Positions 14,603 to 23,503 of a DNA stretch of 24,313 nucleotides are shown here, piece after piece. Both the position numbers and the translations under genes were made by a program. Origin of the DNA: JBCDCP01 sp039181495 (GTDB lineage Bacteria > Pseudomonadota > Alphaproteobacteria > Rhizobiales > Tepidamorphaceae); NCBI GenBank assembly GCA_039181495.1, contig JBCDCP010000036.1, positions 1-24,313 on the forward strand, written 5' to 3'. The notes under the pieces were generated by a model. The model was not told where the DNA came from. It saw only the letters and a list, made by a program, of their open reading frames with translations, and did not search any database. Within the stretch, counting starts at the first letter, position 1, and every line of letters starts with the position of its first letter.

Positions 14603-16113
14603 ATGTCCGGCCCATCCGTTGCCGCATTCGATCCGCGCCTTGCGGACCCCGCGCAGGATGAGCCCGACTACCGAACCGTTCCCCACAATCTCGAAGCCGA
14701 GCAGGCGCTGCTGGGGGCGGTTCTCGTCAACAATGACGCATTCTTCCGGGTCTCCGACTTCCTTGAGCCGGGACACTTTCACGAAGCGCTGCATGGCCGC
14801 ATCTTTGAAGCGCTGAAGCGTCTCATCGGTCAAGGTAAGACAGCCACGCCGATCACGCTGAAGACCGAATTCGAGTCCGAAGCGCCGATCGGTGAGCTCT
14901 CGGTCCCTGGCTATCTCGCCCGTCTTGCGACGGCGGCAACGACGATCATCAATGCCGAAGGCTATGGCCGGCTCGTCCATGATCTTGCACTGCGCCGCAG
15001 CCTGATCGGGATCGGCGAGGAGATGGTCAACACGGCCTATGACGCACCGATTGACTACGGCCCGAAGGACCAGATCGAACAGGCCGAAAAGAACCTCTTT
15101 GAACTGGCTGAAGCCGACAAATATGGCGCAGGCTTCGTGCGCTTTGTCGAGGCAACCACTGCCGCCCTCGATATGGCCGCCAATGCCTATCAGCGCGACG
15201 GTCGGCTGGCCGGTATTGCCACTGGGCTGCGGGATCTCGACGAGATGATGGGCGGGCTGCAACCCTCCGACCTCATCATCGTCGCCGGGCGACCCGGTAT
15301 GGGCAAGACCGCGCTCGCTACCAACATGGCATTCACCATCGCCAACCGGCACAAGAGCGAGAGCGGCGCCGATGGGCGCGAAAAAACCGTCAATGGTGGC
15401 GTTGTCGGATTCTTCTCACTGGAAATGTCGGCCGAACAGCTCGCGACACGGATCATCTCCGAGCAGGCCGAAATCGCCTCTGAGGAGATCCGCCGCGGCA
15501 AGATCACCGAACGGCAGTTTAATGTGCTGGTCGAAACCGCTGCCAGGATCGAGCGAATTCCGCTCTACATCGATGCAACTGGTGGCCTTTCGATCGCACA
15601 ACTCACCGCACGTGCACGCCGGCTAAAACGTCAGCAGGGCCTCGATGTCATGGTGGTAGACTACATCCAGCTCCTGCAGGGCACATCACGCCGCTCGAGC
15701 GAGAACCGGGTTCAGGAGATCACCGAGATCACGACCAACCTCAAAGCGTTGGCGAAGAGCTCAATGTTCCAATCATTGCCCTGTCGCAGCTATCGCGTCA
15801 GGTGGAATCGCGGGAGGACAAGCGCCCGCAACTGGCAGACTTGCGCGAATCAGGATCGATCGAGCAGGACGCCGATGTCGTGCTGTTCGTGTACCGCGAG
15901 GAGTATTACCTCAAGAACAAGAAGCCGAAGGAAGGCACCGAGGAGTTCATCGCCTGGGAGAACGCCATGGAAGAACTGCATGGCATGGCGGAAATCATCA
16001 TTGGTAAACAGCGGCATGGCCCGACTGGCACGGTTTCGCTCCAGTTCACCGGTGAGTTCACGCGCTTCGACGATCTTGTTCAACCAGGCCACATGCCGCG
16101 GGAGATGGACTGA
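14603..16113 (+). CDS. dnaB: replicative DNA helicase DnaB, with an apparent one-base deletion
   Basis: DnaB is the hexameric helicase that unwinds DNA at the replication fork. The start ATG 14603 has AGGAG ten bases upstream. The N-terminal domain begins YRTVPHNLEAEQALLGAVL; the RecA-like domain has Walker A GRPGMGKT (residues 229-236) and Walker B VVDYIQLL (Asp353). After codon 385 (AAG, 15755-15757) the frame is lost. Restoring one G between 15757 and 15758 gives KELNVPIIALSQLSRQVE and continues in the other frame to DLRESGSIEQDADVVLFVYRE and the TGA at 16111-16113, for 503 residues in total. As read, the frame instead runs on into alr. DnaB is essential, so a sequencing or assembly error is more likely than a real pseudogene. 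Confidence 0.93.
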
Positions 16114-16186
16114 CCGCCGGTCCTGTTTTGAAGCCTCGGCGAACGCAGCGCTTGCCCGCCTGCCACCAACCGCCTTACATCGGCCC

Positions 16187-17353
16187 ATGCAGAAGACTTC
16201 CTCTCCGACTGTCTCGCTCGCAACCCGCATGCCGATAATCGAAGCCTCGGCAACGCTGACGATCGACCCGGATGCCATTGCCCGGAACTGGCACAAGGCG
16301 AGATCACTGTGTGGTGCGTCCGAATGCGGCGGCGTGATAAAGGGCGATGGTTACGGCACCGGTCTGGCCTTAGCGGCAAAAACACTGTGGGCTGCGGGCT
16401 GCCGCACGTTCTTCACAGCCACATTGAACGAAGCCCACACCGCTCGGGATGCCCTGCCCCCGGAAGCCGTGATCTATGTGCTGAACGGATTTCTGCCGGG
16501 TCAGGCGCAGGCATTCGCGGATCTCGCCGTGCGACCAGTTCTTGGCTCAATTGCCGAGATTGAAGACTGGTGCGGCACTGTCGGCGGCGGCGCGTCTCCG
16601 GGGGCCGCGCTGCATGTGGATACGGGCATGAGCCGGCTGGGACTGACATTGGACGAGGCACGTGAACTCGCCAAAGATCGGCAAGAGCTTACTGACAGGC
16701 TGAAGCCCGACCTTCTGATGACACATATGGCATGCGCCGATATTCCCGACAGCCCGCTCAATGCCAGCCAGCAAAGCGACTTCAATGCGTTGCGCGCGTT
16801 GTTTCCAGGCGTTCCAACATCGTTGTGCAATTCCCCATCGCTTGCCTGGCTCGATGCCGGTCCAGATTACGATCTGGCACGGCCCGGGATGGCCCTTTTC
16901 GGCGGTGAGGCCATCGGCCACCAAGAGAACCCGTTCGAAACGGTGGTCCGGCTCGATGCGCCGGTCATCGCGGTTCGTGATGTCCCCAAAGGCGACAACA
17001 TTGGCTATGGCGGCGCGACACTGGCACAACGCGATAGCCGCATCGCCGTCATTGGTGTCGGCTATGCCGATGGTTTCCACCGTTCTGCCAGTGCGCGCCC
17101 TGGCAGCCCGGGCTACCAGGTTATGATCGGGGGCCAGCGCGCCCCGCTGATCGGCCGGGTGAATATGGATCTGTTGCAGATCGATGTGACGGACCTGCCA
17201 AGAGACAGAGTCGTACGGGGAACACTGGTGACCGTGCTCGGCGGGCTGATCCCGCTTGAAGAGACCGCTGCAGCCTTTGGCACCAACACATATGAAGTCA
17301 TGACATCGCTCGGCCGGCGCTTCGCCCGGCAGACCGGCAAAGTTGGCCGCTGA
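16187..17353 (+). CDS. alr: alanine racemase
   Basis: Alr interconverts L- and D-alanine with pyridoxal phosphate, feeding peptidoglycan synthesis. The PLP-binding Lys is Lys52 in GVIKGDGYGTG. The second catalytic base is the Tyr in NIGYGGATLA. VDTGMSRLGL, CNSPSLAW, VGYADGFHR and GRVNMDLLQIDVTDLP are further family motifs. From ATG 16187 there are 388 residues; a start at ATG 16229 would give 374. Neither has a clear Shine-Dalgarno, so the start is uncertain. The reading frame is open upstream through the frameshifted end of dnaB, but that part is dnaB sequence out of frame, not alanine racemase. The stop overlaps the radA start (TGATG). Confidence 0.92.
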   Translation: MQKTSSPTVSLATRMPIIEASATLTIDPDAIARNWHKARSLCGASECGGVIKGDGYGTGLALAAKTLWAAGCRTFFTATLNEAHTARDALPPEAVIYVLNGFLPGQAQAFADLAVRPVLGSIAEIEDWCGTVGGGASPGAALHVDTGMSRLGLTLDEARELAKDRQELTDRLKPDLLMTHMACADIPDSPLNASQQSDFNALRALFPGVPTSLCNSPSLAWLDAGPDYDLARPGMALFGGEAIGHQENPFETVVRLDAPVIAVRDVPKGDNIGYGGATLAQRDSRIAVIGVGYADGFHRSASARPGSPGYQVMIGGQRAPLIGRVNMDLLQIDVTDLPRDRVVRGTLVTVLGGLIPLEETAAAFGTNTYEVMTSLGRRFARQTGKVGR

Positions 17354-18789
17354 TGGCACGCCGCGCATCCGCCTTCGTCTGCCAGAGCTGTGGCGCCAGG
17401 CATGCCCGGTGGAATGGCCGCTGCGACCAGTGCGGCGCCTGGAATACGCTCGTCGAGGAGGATGGCGCAGGACCACCTGTTGCCGGTGCCAAACGGCAAG
17501 CCCGTGCCGGCGCGCCAGTGGCACTGACGGCCCTCGATGGCGACACAGAAGACGCGCCACGCATCGTCACCGGCATTGGCGAACTCGACCGGGTCACAGG
17601 CGGCGGGCTCGTGCGCGGTTCGGCGTTGCTTGTCGGCGGTGATCCGGGCATCGGAAAATCCACCTTGCTGCTGCAGGCCGCTGCAGCACTCGCCACCGCC
17701 GGACACCGTACGGTCTATGTCTCTGGTGAAGAGGCCATTGCGCAGGTTCGGCTGCGCGCCCAGCGACTTGGATTGGCCAAGAGCCCGGTGTCGCTCGCGG
17801 CCGAAACCAATGTCGAGAACATTTTGGCCACGCTCGATCACGGCGACAGGCCCGAATTCGTGGTCATCGACTCGATCCAGACATTGTGGACCGATGCGGT
17901 AGAATCTGCGCCTGGGACCGTCAGTCAGTTGCGCGCTGCCGCGCAGATGCTGATCCGCTATGCCAAGAAAACCGGAGCTTCGGTGGTTCTGGTCGGGCAC
18001 GTCACCAAGGACGGGCAAATCGCCGGGCCACGGGTCATCGAGCACATGGTCGATGCAGTTTTGTATTTCGAGGGCGAAGGAAACCACCAGTTCCGCGTCC
18101 TGCGCGGAGTCAAAAACCGGTTTGGTCCGACCGATGAGATCGGGGTTTTCGAAATGACCGGCGGCGGTCTGACTGAGATCTCGAACCCATCATCGCTATT
18201 CCTTGGAGAGCGGGATGCACGCAGCCCGGGTGCGGCCGTCTTTGCAGGCTTGGAGGGTTCGCGAACGATCCTTGTCGAGATACAGGCGCTGGTGGCCCCC
18301 TCGCCCCTTGCAACACCGAGGCGGGCTGTCGTGGGCTGGGACTCCAACCGCCTGTCGATGGTTCTGGCCGTGCTTGATGCCCATTGCGGGCTCAAGATCG
18401 GGCTTCAGGATGTCTATCTCAACGTCGCCGGTGGGTTGCGAATCGTTGAGCCGGCTGCCGATCTCGCGGTCGCCGCAGCACTTGTGTCGTCCATGGCGCG
18501 CGCGCCGCTACCCTCGGGCCAGGTTTATTTCGGTGAGGTCAGCCTGTCGGGCGCCGTCCGCCCCGTCAGCCAGAGCGCGTCGCGGTTGAAGGAAGCTGCC
18601 AAACTTGGTTTCACCAGCGCCGTCATACCGCAGGCTGCGGCCGAAGATGTGCCGAAAGGTATTGAAAGCAAAGGGGTTTCCGCTCTGAGTGACCTGGTTG
18701 CCCGAATCGCGGCCAGCGCACCGCGGCAATCAGGCAGCCAGAATCGGCACGAAGACAGGCCTGAACCAGCTCTGGATGAATTGCCATGA
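17353..18789 (+). CDS. radA: DNA repair protein RadA
   Basis: RadA (Sms) is a RecA-like ATPase that drives branch migration in recombinational repair. The 478 residues show an N-terminal zinc finger (Cys10, Cys13, Cys24, Cys27), Walker A GGDPGIGKS at 95-103, the VIDSIQTLW Walker B region, the RadA-specific KNRFG motif, and a Lon-protease-like C-terminal domain with LDAHCGLKIGLQDVYLNVAGG. The ATG shares its A with the last base of the alr stop codon, which points to coupled translation. The cvpA gene follows after 191 bp. Confidence 0.96.
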   Translation: MARRASAFVCQSCGARHARWNGRCDQCGAWNTLVEEDGAGPPVAGAKRQARAGAPVALTALDGDTEDAPRIVTGIGELDRVTGGGLVRGSALLVGGDPGIGKSTLLLQAAAALATAGHRTVYVSGEEAIAQVRLRAQRLGLAKSPVSLAAETNVENILATLDHGDRPEFVVIDSIQTLWTDAVESAPGTVSQLRAAAQMLIRYAKKTGASVVLVGHVTKDGQIAGPRVIEHMVDAVLYFEGEGNHQFRVLRGVKNRFGPTDEIGVFEMTGGGLTEISNPSSLFLGERDARSPGAAVFAGLEGSRTILVEIQALVAPSPLATPRRAVVGWDSNRLSMVLAVLDAHCGLKIGLQDVYLNVAGGLRIVEPAADLAVAAALVSSMARAPLPSGQVYFGEVSLSGAVRPVSQSASRLKEAAKLGFTSAVIPQAAAEDVPKGIESKGVSALSDLVARIAASAPRQSGSQNRHEDRPEPALDELP

Positions 18790-18980
18790 TTCTGACCAAG
18801 GCTTGATTTCACCTGTGACCGGTTTGGCACTGTGGGCGCGAAATTCTCTGACTGTGAAGCAGCTATGCTCTGTGATCAGTCCGTGCACTGGCACCGCCAA
18901 TTCTTTTGCGCTATGGCACCGCCGATGAGCCAGAATGGCTGCCGGGCTGCGTGCGCCGGTGCCCATGCGAAAGGGTGTGC
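18790..18980. other. 191-bp gap between radA and cvpA
   Basis: No gene is seen. TGGCACCGCC occurs twice, at 18889-18898 and 18914-18923. I found no promoter pair or terminator that I would defend. Confidence 0.4.
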
Positions 18981-19586
18981 ATGTTTATCTCCGGCCTCGA
19001 CCTGATCCTCTTCGCGGTTGCGATCATCTCCGGTCTGTTGGCGATGGTGCGCGGCATGACGAGAGAGGTGCTGTCGATCGCATCATGGCTGGCGGCCGCG
19101 CTCGCCGCCCTGTACGCCTTTACCAACTACCGCGAGTTTGCGCGCCAGAGGATTGACCCTGATGCGCTTGCGGATATCGCGTTGATCGCCGGCACCTTCA
19201 TCATCGTGCTGATTCTGGTGTCGTTTATCACGATGAAGATCTCGGACTTCATTCTCGACAGCCGTGTCGGCGCCATCGATCGGACATTGGGGTTTGGCTT
19301 TGGTGCCCTGCGCGGGCTGGTCCTTGTCGTGATTGGCTATCTGTTCTTTTCCTGGCTTGTCCCCGAACAGAGCCAGCCGGACTGGGTGCGGACCGCCCGG
19401 TCACTGCCTATGATCCAGTCTACCGGTGATATGCTGATCAACATGCTGCCTGAAGACCCTGAGAGCGCGATTCTCGACAGGCTGCGTGGTGAACTCGATC
19501 TTGACGAACCGCCGACGCCTGATGGCGCAGATGCCGAGCAAACGCCCGATGGAATCGATAACCTGATCGAGAACCAGAACAACTGA
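18981..19586 (+). CDS. cvpA: CvpA family inner-membrane protein
   Basis: The 201-residue protein begins MFISGLDLILFAVAIISGLLA and has four hydrophobic segments (about 5-24, 30-48, 64-86 and 102-122). The conserved GMTREVLSIASWLAA and SRVGAIDRTLGFGFGALRGL of the CvpA family are present, followed by an acidic tail. E. coli CvpA is named for colicin V production and lies next to purF, as here; its molecular role is still unclear and has been tied to envelope stress tolerance. AAAGGG five bases before ATG 18981 is a good Shine-Dalgarno. The frame is open to 18906 but upstream codons lack family similarity. Confidence 0.92.
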   Translation: MFISGLDLILFAVAIISGLLAMVRGMTREVLSIASWLAAALAALYAFTNYREFARQRIDPDALADIALIAGTFIIVLILVSFITMKISDFILDSRVGAIDRTLGFGFGALRGLVLVVIGYLFFSWLVPEQSQPDWVRTARSLPMIQSTGDMLINMLPEDPESAILDRLRGELDLDEPPTPDGADAEQTPDGIDNLIENQNN

Positions 19587-19598
19587 CCGGTGCTCCCG

Positions 19599-19630
19599 AT
19601 AAGCTATTCGGGCCAATCGAATAGACTTAT
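19599..19630. repeat. inverted repeat between cvpA and purF
   Basis: ATAAG-C-TATTCG (19599-19610) faces CGAATA-GA-CTTAT (19618-19630) across a seven-base centre. The arms pair over 11 bases with one small internal mismatch. It is AT-rich compared with its surroundings and is followed by A residues, not T, on the plus strand. It could be a regulator-binding site or an mRNA hairpin after cvpA. Confidence 0.5.
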
Positions 19631-19643
19631 TCAAAACGAGCCC

Positions 19644-19672
19644 TAGCCGGACGAGAGTCGAATCCCTATAAA
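19644..19672 (+). promoter_or_regulatory. possible purF promoter with tandem GANTC sites
   Basis: TATAAA (19667-19672) is a good -10 box. The matching -35 position (TAGCCG, 19644-19649) is poor. Two GANTC sequences, the CcrM methylation target in Alphaproteobacteria, lie back to back at 19655-19664, directly before the -10 box. The start codon is 33 bases further on. Confidence 0.35.
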
Positions 19673-19705
19673 GCGCAACAGGTGCGCATCTGGATATGAG
19701 GCCCT

Positions 19706-21238
19706 GTGGGAACCGTGAGCAAACCGGAAACCGATGCTCAGGCCAACGGCCGGACCGAACTGACCCCAGACGAAATCGATGCCATTACGAGCCATCCGTT
19801 CCTGCACGGAGCGTTGCGGGAAGAGTGCGGTGTGTTTGGCGTGTTCGGCCATCCTGAGGCGGCGGCGCTAACAGCGCTTGGTCTTCACGCCCTGCAGCAT
19901 CGCGGTCAGGAAGCTGCAGGCATGGTCTCCTATGACGGGCATCAGTTCTTCTCAGAACGGCATATTGGCCTTGTCGGCGACAATTTCACCAAGGTCAGTG
20001 TTCTCAATCGATTGCGCGGAGATCGGGCGATCGGGCACACGCGGTATTCCACGACCGGTGGATCAGTGCTGCGAAATGTACAGCCGCTATTTGCTGAGTT
20101 CGTGGGCGGCGGATTTGCCATTTCACACAACGGCAATCTGACCAACGCTCTAACCCTGCAACGTCATCTGCAAAAGCGCGGCGCACTTTTTCAGTCGACG
20201 TCGGACTCAGAGACAATCATCCATCTGATCGCTATGTCGGAGGCTGGGCCAATCACCGACCGTCTGGTGGATGCCGTGATGCAGATCGAAGGTGCCTATG
20301 CACTGGCCTGCCTGACCGAGAAGAAGATGATCGGCGTGCGCGATCCGCTCGGCATACGGCCGCTGGTTCTCGGCAAATTGGACAATGCCTATATTCTGGC
20401 GTCGGAAACCTGCGCATTCGACATCATCGGCGCTCAGTTCATTCGCGATGTCGAACCTGGCGAGGTGGTTGTCATCACCGACCAGGGCATCCGGTCGATC
20501 AAGCCTTTTCCCAAGACACGCAAACAGCTCGGGGTCTTCGAATACATCTATTTCTCCCGCCCTGACTCAGTGGTTGATGGGCGAAATGTTTATGAGGTGC
20601 GCAAGCGGTTCGGGGCGCAGCTGGCGATCGAGGACGCAGCACCAGCTGACATTGTCATTCCTGTGCCTGATTCCGGGACACCCGCTGCGATCGGCTACTC
20701 TCAGGCCGCGCAGGTGCCGTTTGAGCTGGGCATCATCCGTAATCAGTATGTCGGCCGAACATTTATCCAGCCGACCGATCAAGTGCGTCACAGCGGTGTC
20801 AAGCTCAAGCACAATGCCAACAGGGACGTTATCGCCGGCAAGCGTGTTGTTCTGATTGACGATTCCATTGTCCGCGGCACCACATCTCTAAAGATCGTGC
20901 AGATGGTGCGCGATGCCGGGGCAACTGAAGTTCATATGCGGATTGCCAGCCCGCCGGTAATGCACCCGTCTTTCTATGGAATCGACACGCCGGAGCAGGC
21001 CAAACTCATCGCCGCGAAAATGACCGTCGATGAACTTGCCAAGTTCATCAAGGTCGACAGCCTGGCATTTCTCTCTGTTGACGGACTCTACAAAGCACTC
21101 GGCGAAGAGAAGCGGGATGAAGAGCACCCGCAGTTCTGTGATGCCTGCTTCACCGGCGATTACCCGACCAATCTCACCGACCGCGACAGCGCAGCCGATA
21201 CCATGCGCCAACTTTCGCTTCTTGCCGAACCTTCATGA
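19706..21238 (+). CDS. purF: amidophosphoribosyltransferase PurF
   Basis: PurF makes phosphoribosylamine from PRPP and glutamine, the first committed step of purine synthesis. Cys41, in REECGVFGVFG, should become the N-terminal nucleophile after removal of a 40-residue lead. ALQHRGQEAAGM and GHTRYSTTG mark the glutaminase domain, and VLIDDSIVRGTT is the PRPP-binding loop. The start is GTG 19706, with GAGG four bases upstream; GTG 19715 is possible. Of the four Fe-S ligands known in the B. subtilis enzyme, the equivalents of three are Cys (236, 478, 481), while the fourth position (HPSFYGID, residue 422) is Ser. The downstream dehydrogenase overlaps it by ATGA. Confidence 0.96.
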   Translation: MGTVSKPETDAQANGRTELTPDEIDAITSHPFLHGALREECGVFGVFGHPEAAALTALGLHALQHRGQEAAGMVSYDGHQFFSERHIGLVGDNFTKVSVLNRLRGDRAIGHTRYSTTGGSVLRNVQPLFAEFVGGGFAISHNGNLTNALTLQRHLQKRGALFQSTSDSETIIHLIAMSEAGPITDRLVDAVMQIEGAYALACLTEKKMIGVRDPLGIRPLVLGKLDNAYILASETCAFDIIGAQFIRDVEPGEVVVITDQGIRSIKPFPKTRKQLGVFEYIYFSRPDSVVDGRNVYEVRKRFGAQLAIEDAAPADIVIPVPDSGTPAAIGYSQAAQVPFELGIIRNQYVGRTFIQPTDQVRHSGVKLKHNANRDVIAGKRVVLIDDSIVRGTTSLKIVQMVRDAGATEVHMRIASPPVMHPSFYGIDTPEQAKLIAAKMTVDELAKFIKVDSLAFLSVDGLYKALGEEKRDEEHPQFCDACFTGDYPTNLTDRDSAADTMRQLSLLAEPS

Positions 21239-22029
21239 GCTCGAATTCGGCGACCGATAATCCCAGGATCGATTTGTCAGACCGTGTCGCCGTCGTCACA
21301 GGTGCATCGCGTGGCATCGGCTACGCCGTGGCCCGTGCGCTGTCGAAGGCGGGTGCGCATATCATTGCGGTCGCACGCACGTCCGGCGGCCTCGAAGAGC
21401 TTGACGACGAGATCAAGGCCGATGGCGGTTCCGCAACGCTGGTTCCACTCAATCTCACCGACTATGAGGCGTTGGACCGTCTGGGGGCTGCCATCTTCGA
21501 GCGCTGGAAGAAGCTCGACATTCTGGTTGCCAATGCCGCTATCCTGGGTCCGCTGACGCCGCTCGCCCACGTCAAGCCAAACAAATGGGATGAGATCGTC
21601 GGCATCAATCTCACGGCGAACTGGCGTCTGATCGCGTCACTGGATCCGCTGTTGCGTCAGTCTGACGCCGGGCGAGCGGTCTTCATGACAACCGGCGCCA
21701 CTTATCGTCCAAGGGCTTATTGGGGGCCCTACACGGTCACCAAGATGGCACTCGAGCAGATGGTCTTGACATATGCCGAAGAGGTGGCGTCGTCGCCTCT
21801 CCGGGTCAATCTGATCAATCCAGGCCCGGTGCGGACCCATATGCGTGCCCAGGCCTTTCCAGGCGAAGACCCCGAGAGCTTGGTGCTGCCGGCGGATATC
21901 GTAGCCAATATCGTCAGCCTCTGCGGTCCGGATGTAACGGCGCACGGCCTGATATACGATGTTCCCAAAGACTGCTTTCTTAACCGTCCCATGCCCAACG
22001 AAAGCGGGTCTGCTGCTCCGGCCGACTGA
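21235..22029 (+). CDS. short-chain dehydrogenase/reductase family protein
   Basis: The 264-residue protein has the SDR cofactor motif TGASRGIG (about residues 22-29), NAA in place of the usual NNAG (in LVANAAILGP), and the catalytic Tyr-x3-Lys as YTVTK. The usual catalytic Ser region reads FMTTGAT, with Thr in place of Ser. It does not have the FabG C-terminus, and its substrate is unknown. The ATG overlaps the purF stop as ATGA, so it is probably translated with purF. An SDR gene after purF is common in Hyphomicrobiales, to my knowledge without a defined role. It ends 3 bp from the convergent end of der. Confidence 0.85.
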   Translation: MSSNSATDNPRIDLSDRVAVVTGASRGIGYAVARALSKAGAHIIAVARTSGGLEELDDEIKADGGSATLVPLNLTDYEALDRLGAAIFERWKKLDILVANAAILGPLTPLAHVKPNKWDEIVGINLTANWRLIASLDPLLRQSDAGRAVFMTTGATYRPRAYWGPYTVTKMALEQMVLTYAEEVASSPLRVNLINPGPVRTHMRAQAFPGEDPESLVLPADIVANIVSLCGPDVTAHGLIYDVPKDCFLNRPMPNESGSAAPAD

Positions 22030-22032
22030 TCT

Positions 22033-23460
22033 TCAGCGCTTCACGTAAGGGTTGTCGGTCTTGCGCAGGATCAGGCGCACGGCAACACCGCCCAGATCGA
22101 ACGTCTCCTTCAGGCCATTGACGATATAGCGTCTGTAGGATGCGGGCAGTGCATCGGGCCTCGAGCAGAATGCAACAAACGTTGGCGGGCGCGACTTCGC
22201 CTGGGTGATGTAGCGGATCTTCAGCCGCCTCCGCTGCACCGCAGGCGGCGGATGGGCTGTGACTGCATCTTCGAACCATCGGTTGAGCGCCGCGGTACCG
22301 ATGCGGGTGTCCCAGCGGGCATGGATATCCAGTATCGCCTGCATAAGACGACCCAGACCCTTGCCGGTCAGACCGGAAACCGGGATGAGCGGCACGCCCC
22401 GTATCTGCGGCAGAAGGCGGTCGGCCTGTTCGCGAAGAGTGCGCATGGCCTGGTCGGGATCGTCGATCAGGTCCCACTTCGACAGCGCGATCACCAATGC
22501 GCGGCCTTCCTTGACGGCCAGATCGATGATCTGCAGATCCTGCTTCTCAAAGGGTTGCGTCACGTCGATCAGGCCAACGACCACTTCGGCGTAGCGCAAT
22601 GCCCGCAATGTATCGGCAACCGAAAGCCGCTCGACCTTGTCGGTCACCCGCGCCTTGCGCCGTAACCCGGCCGTATCCGCCAGGCGGAATGCATGTTCGG
22701 CACCACTGCGGTCTGTCCACGTCCAATCCAGCGAGATCGAGTCGCGGGTGATGCCTGCTTCGGGCCCAACCAGCAGTCGGTCCTCGCCGATGAGGCGATT
22801 GATCAGAGTGGACTTGCCGGTGTTCGGTCTGCCGATAACCGTGACCCGGACAAGGCCCGGAGGGCGGGCATCATCGGTTTGGTTGAGTGCACTGCCCGGT
22901 TCGTCCGCGTCCGCACCGCCGAGTTCCAGTGCCTGCTTCTCGGCCCATGCCGCATGTTCATCGGCAGCATCAGAGATGGGGCGAATTGCTTCATACAGAT
23001 CGGCAATGCCCTCGCCATGCTCGGCCGACAGCGGGACCGGATCGCCCAGACCAAGCGCATAGGCCTCCATAAAGCCGGCCTCGCCTGACCGGCCTTCAGC
23101 CTTGTTGGCGACAAGCACCACCGGTTTGCCCTGCCGGCGCAACAGATCGGCGAAATGCTCATCGACTGGTGTTACACCAGCCCGCGCATCGATCAGAAAC
23201 AGTACGACGTCTGCCTCCGCAATGGCTGCCTCGGTCTGCTGACGCATACGACCCTCGAGCGTTGCATCAGCTGCGTCTTCGAGGCCGGCCGTATCGATCG
23301 CTAGGAACCGCAGATCGCCAATGCGCCCCTCGCCCTCGCGGCGGTCACGGGTGACGCCGGGCCTGTCATCGACGAGCGCAAGACGCTTGCCGACGAGCCG
23401 GTTGAACAGCGTCGATTTTCCCACATTGGGCCGGCCAATGATGGCGATGGTCAGTGCCAT
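22033..23460 (-). CDS. der: ribosome biogenesis GTPase Der (EngA)
   Basis: Der has two tandem GTPase domains and a KH-like C-terminal domain and acts in 50S subunit assembly. The 475-residue product shows GRPNVGKS (residues 9-16), DTAG and NKAE (119-122) in domain 1. Domain 2 has GRPNTGKS (210-217), DTAGLRRKA and SKWD (327-330). The C-terminal region ends KETFDLGGVAVRLILRKTDNPY, typical of the KH-like domain. The second G4 motif has Ser where Asn is normal (codon at 22480-22482). The linker between the G domains is acidic and rather long. ATG 23460 is well placed before LTIAIIGRPN. It follows the BamB gene after 43 bp, an arrangement also found in E. coli. Confidence 0.95.
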   Translation of the reverse strand: MALTIAIIGRPNVGKSTLFNRLVGKRLALVDDRPGVTRDRREGEGRIGDLRFLAIDTAGLEDAADATLEGRMRQQTEAAIAEADVVLFLIDARAGVTPVDEHFADLLRRQGKPVVLVANKAEGRSGEAGFMEAYALGLGDPVPLSAEHGEGIADLYEAIRPISDAADEHAAWAEKQALELGGADADEPGSALNQTDDARPPGLVRVTVIGRPNTGKSTLINRLIGEDRLLVGPEAGITRDSISLDWTWTDRSGAEHAFRLADTAGLRRKARVTDKVERLSVADTLRALRYAEVVVGLIDVTQPFEKQDLQIIDLAVKEGRALVIALSKWDLIDDPDQAMRTLREQADRLLPQIRGVPLIPVSGLTGKGLGRLMQAILDIHARWDTRIGTAALNRWFEDAVTAHPPPAVQRRRLKIRYITQAKSRPPTFVAFCSRPDALPASYRRYIVNGLKETFDLGGVAVRLILRKTDNPYVKR

Positions 23461-23503
23461 GGCAGAGTTCCGCCGGCAACCGGTGCACGGCCGATAGAAT
23501 GAA

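Noticed and set aside
14603..17353. A natural DnaB-alanine racemase fusion protein
   Set aside because: The joining segment (after codon 385) is unlike any protein family, while the other frame carries a perfect DnaB C-terminus with its own stop at 16111-16113. The fusion is an artefact of a one-base deletion.
16547..18087. Long minus-strand open frames opposite alr and radA
   Set aside because: They are antisense shadows of two well-conserved genes and show no family motifs or start signals.
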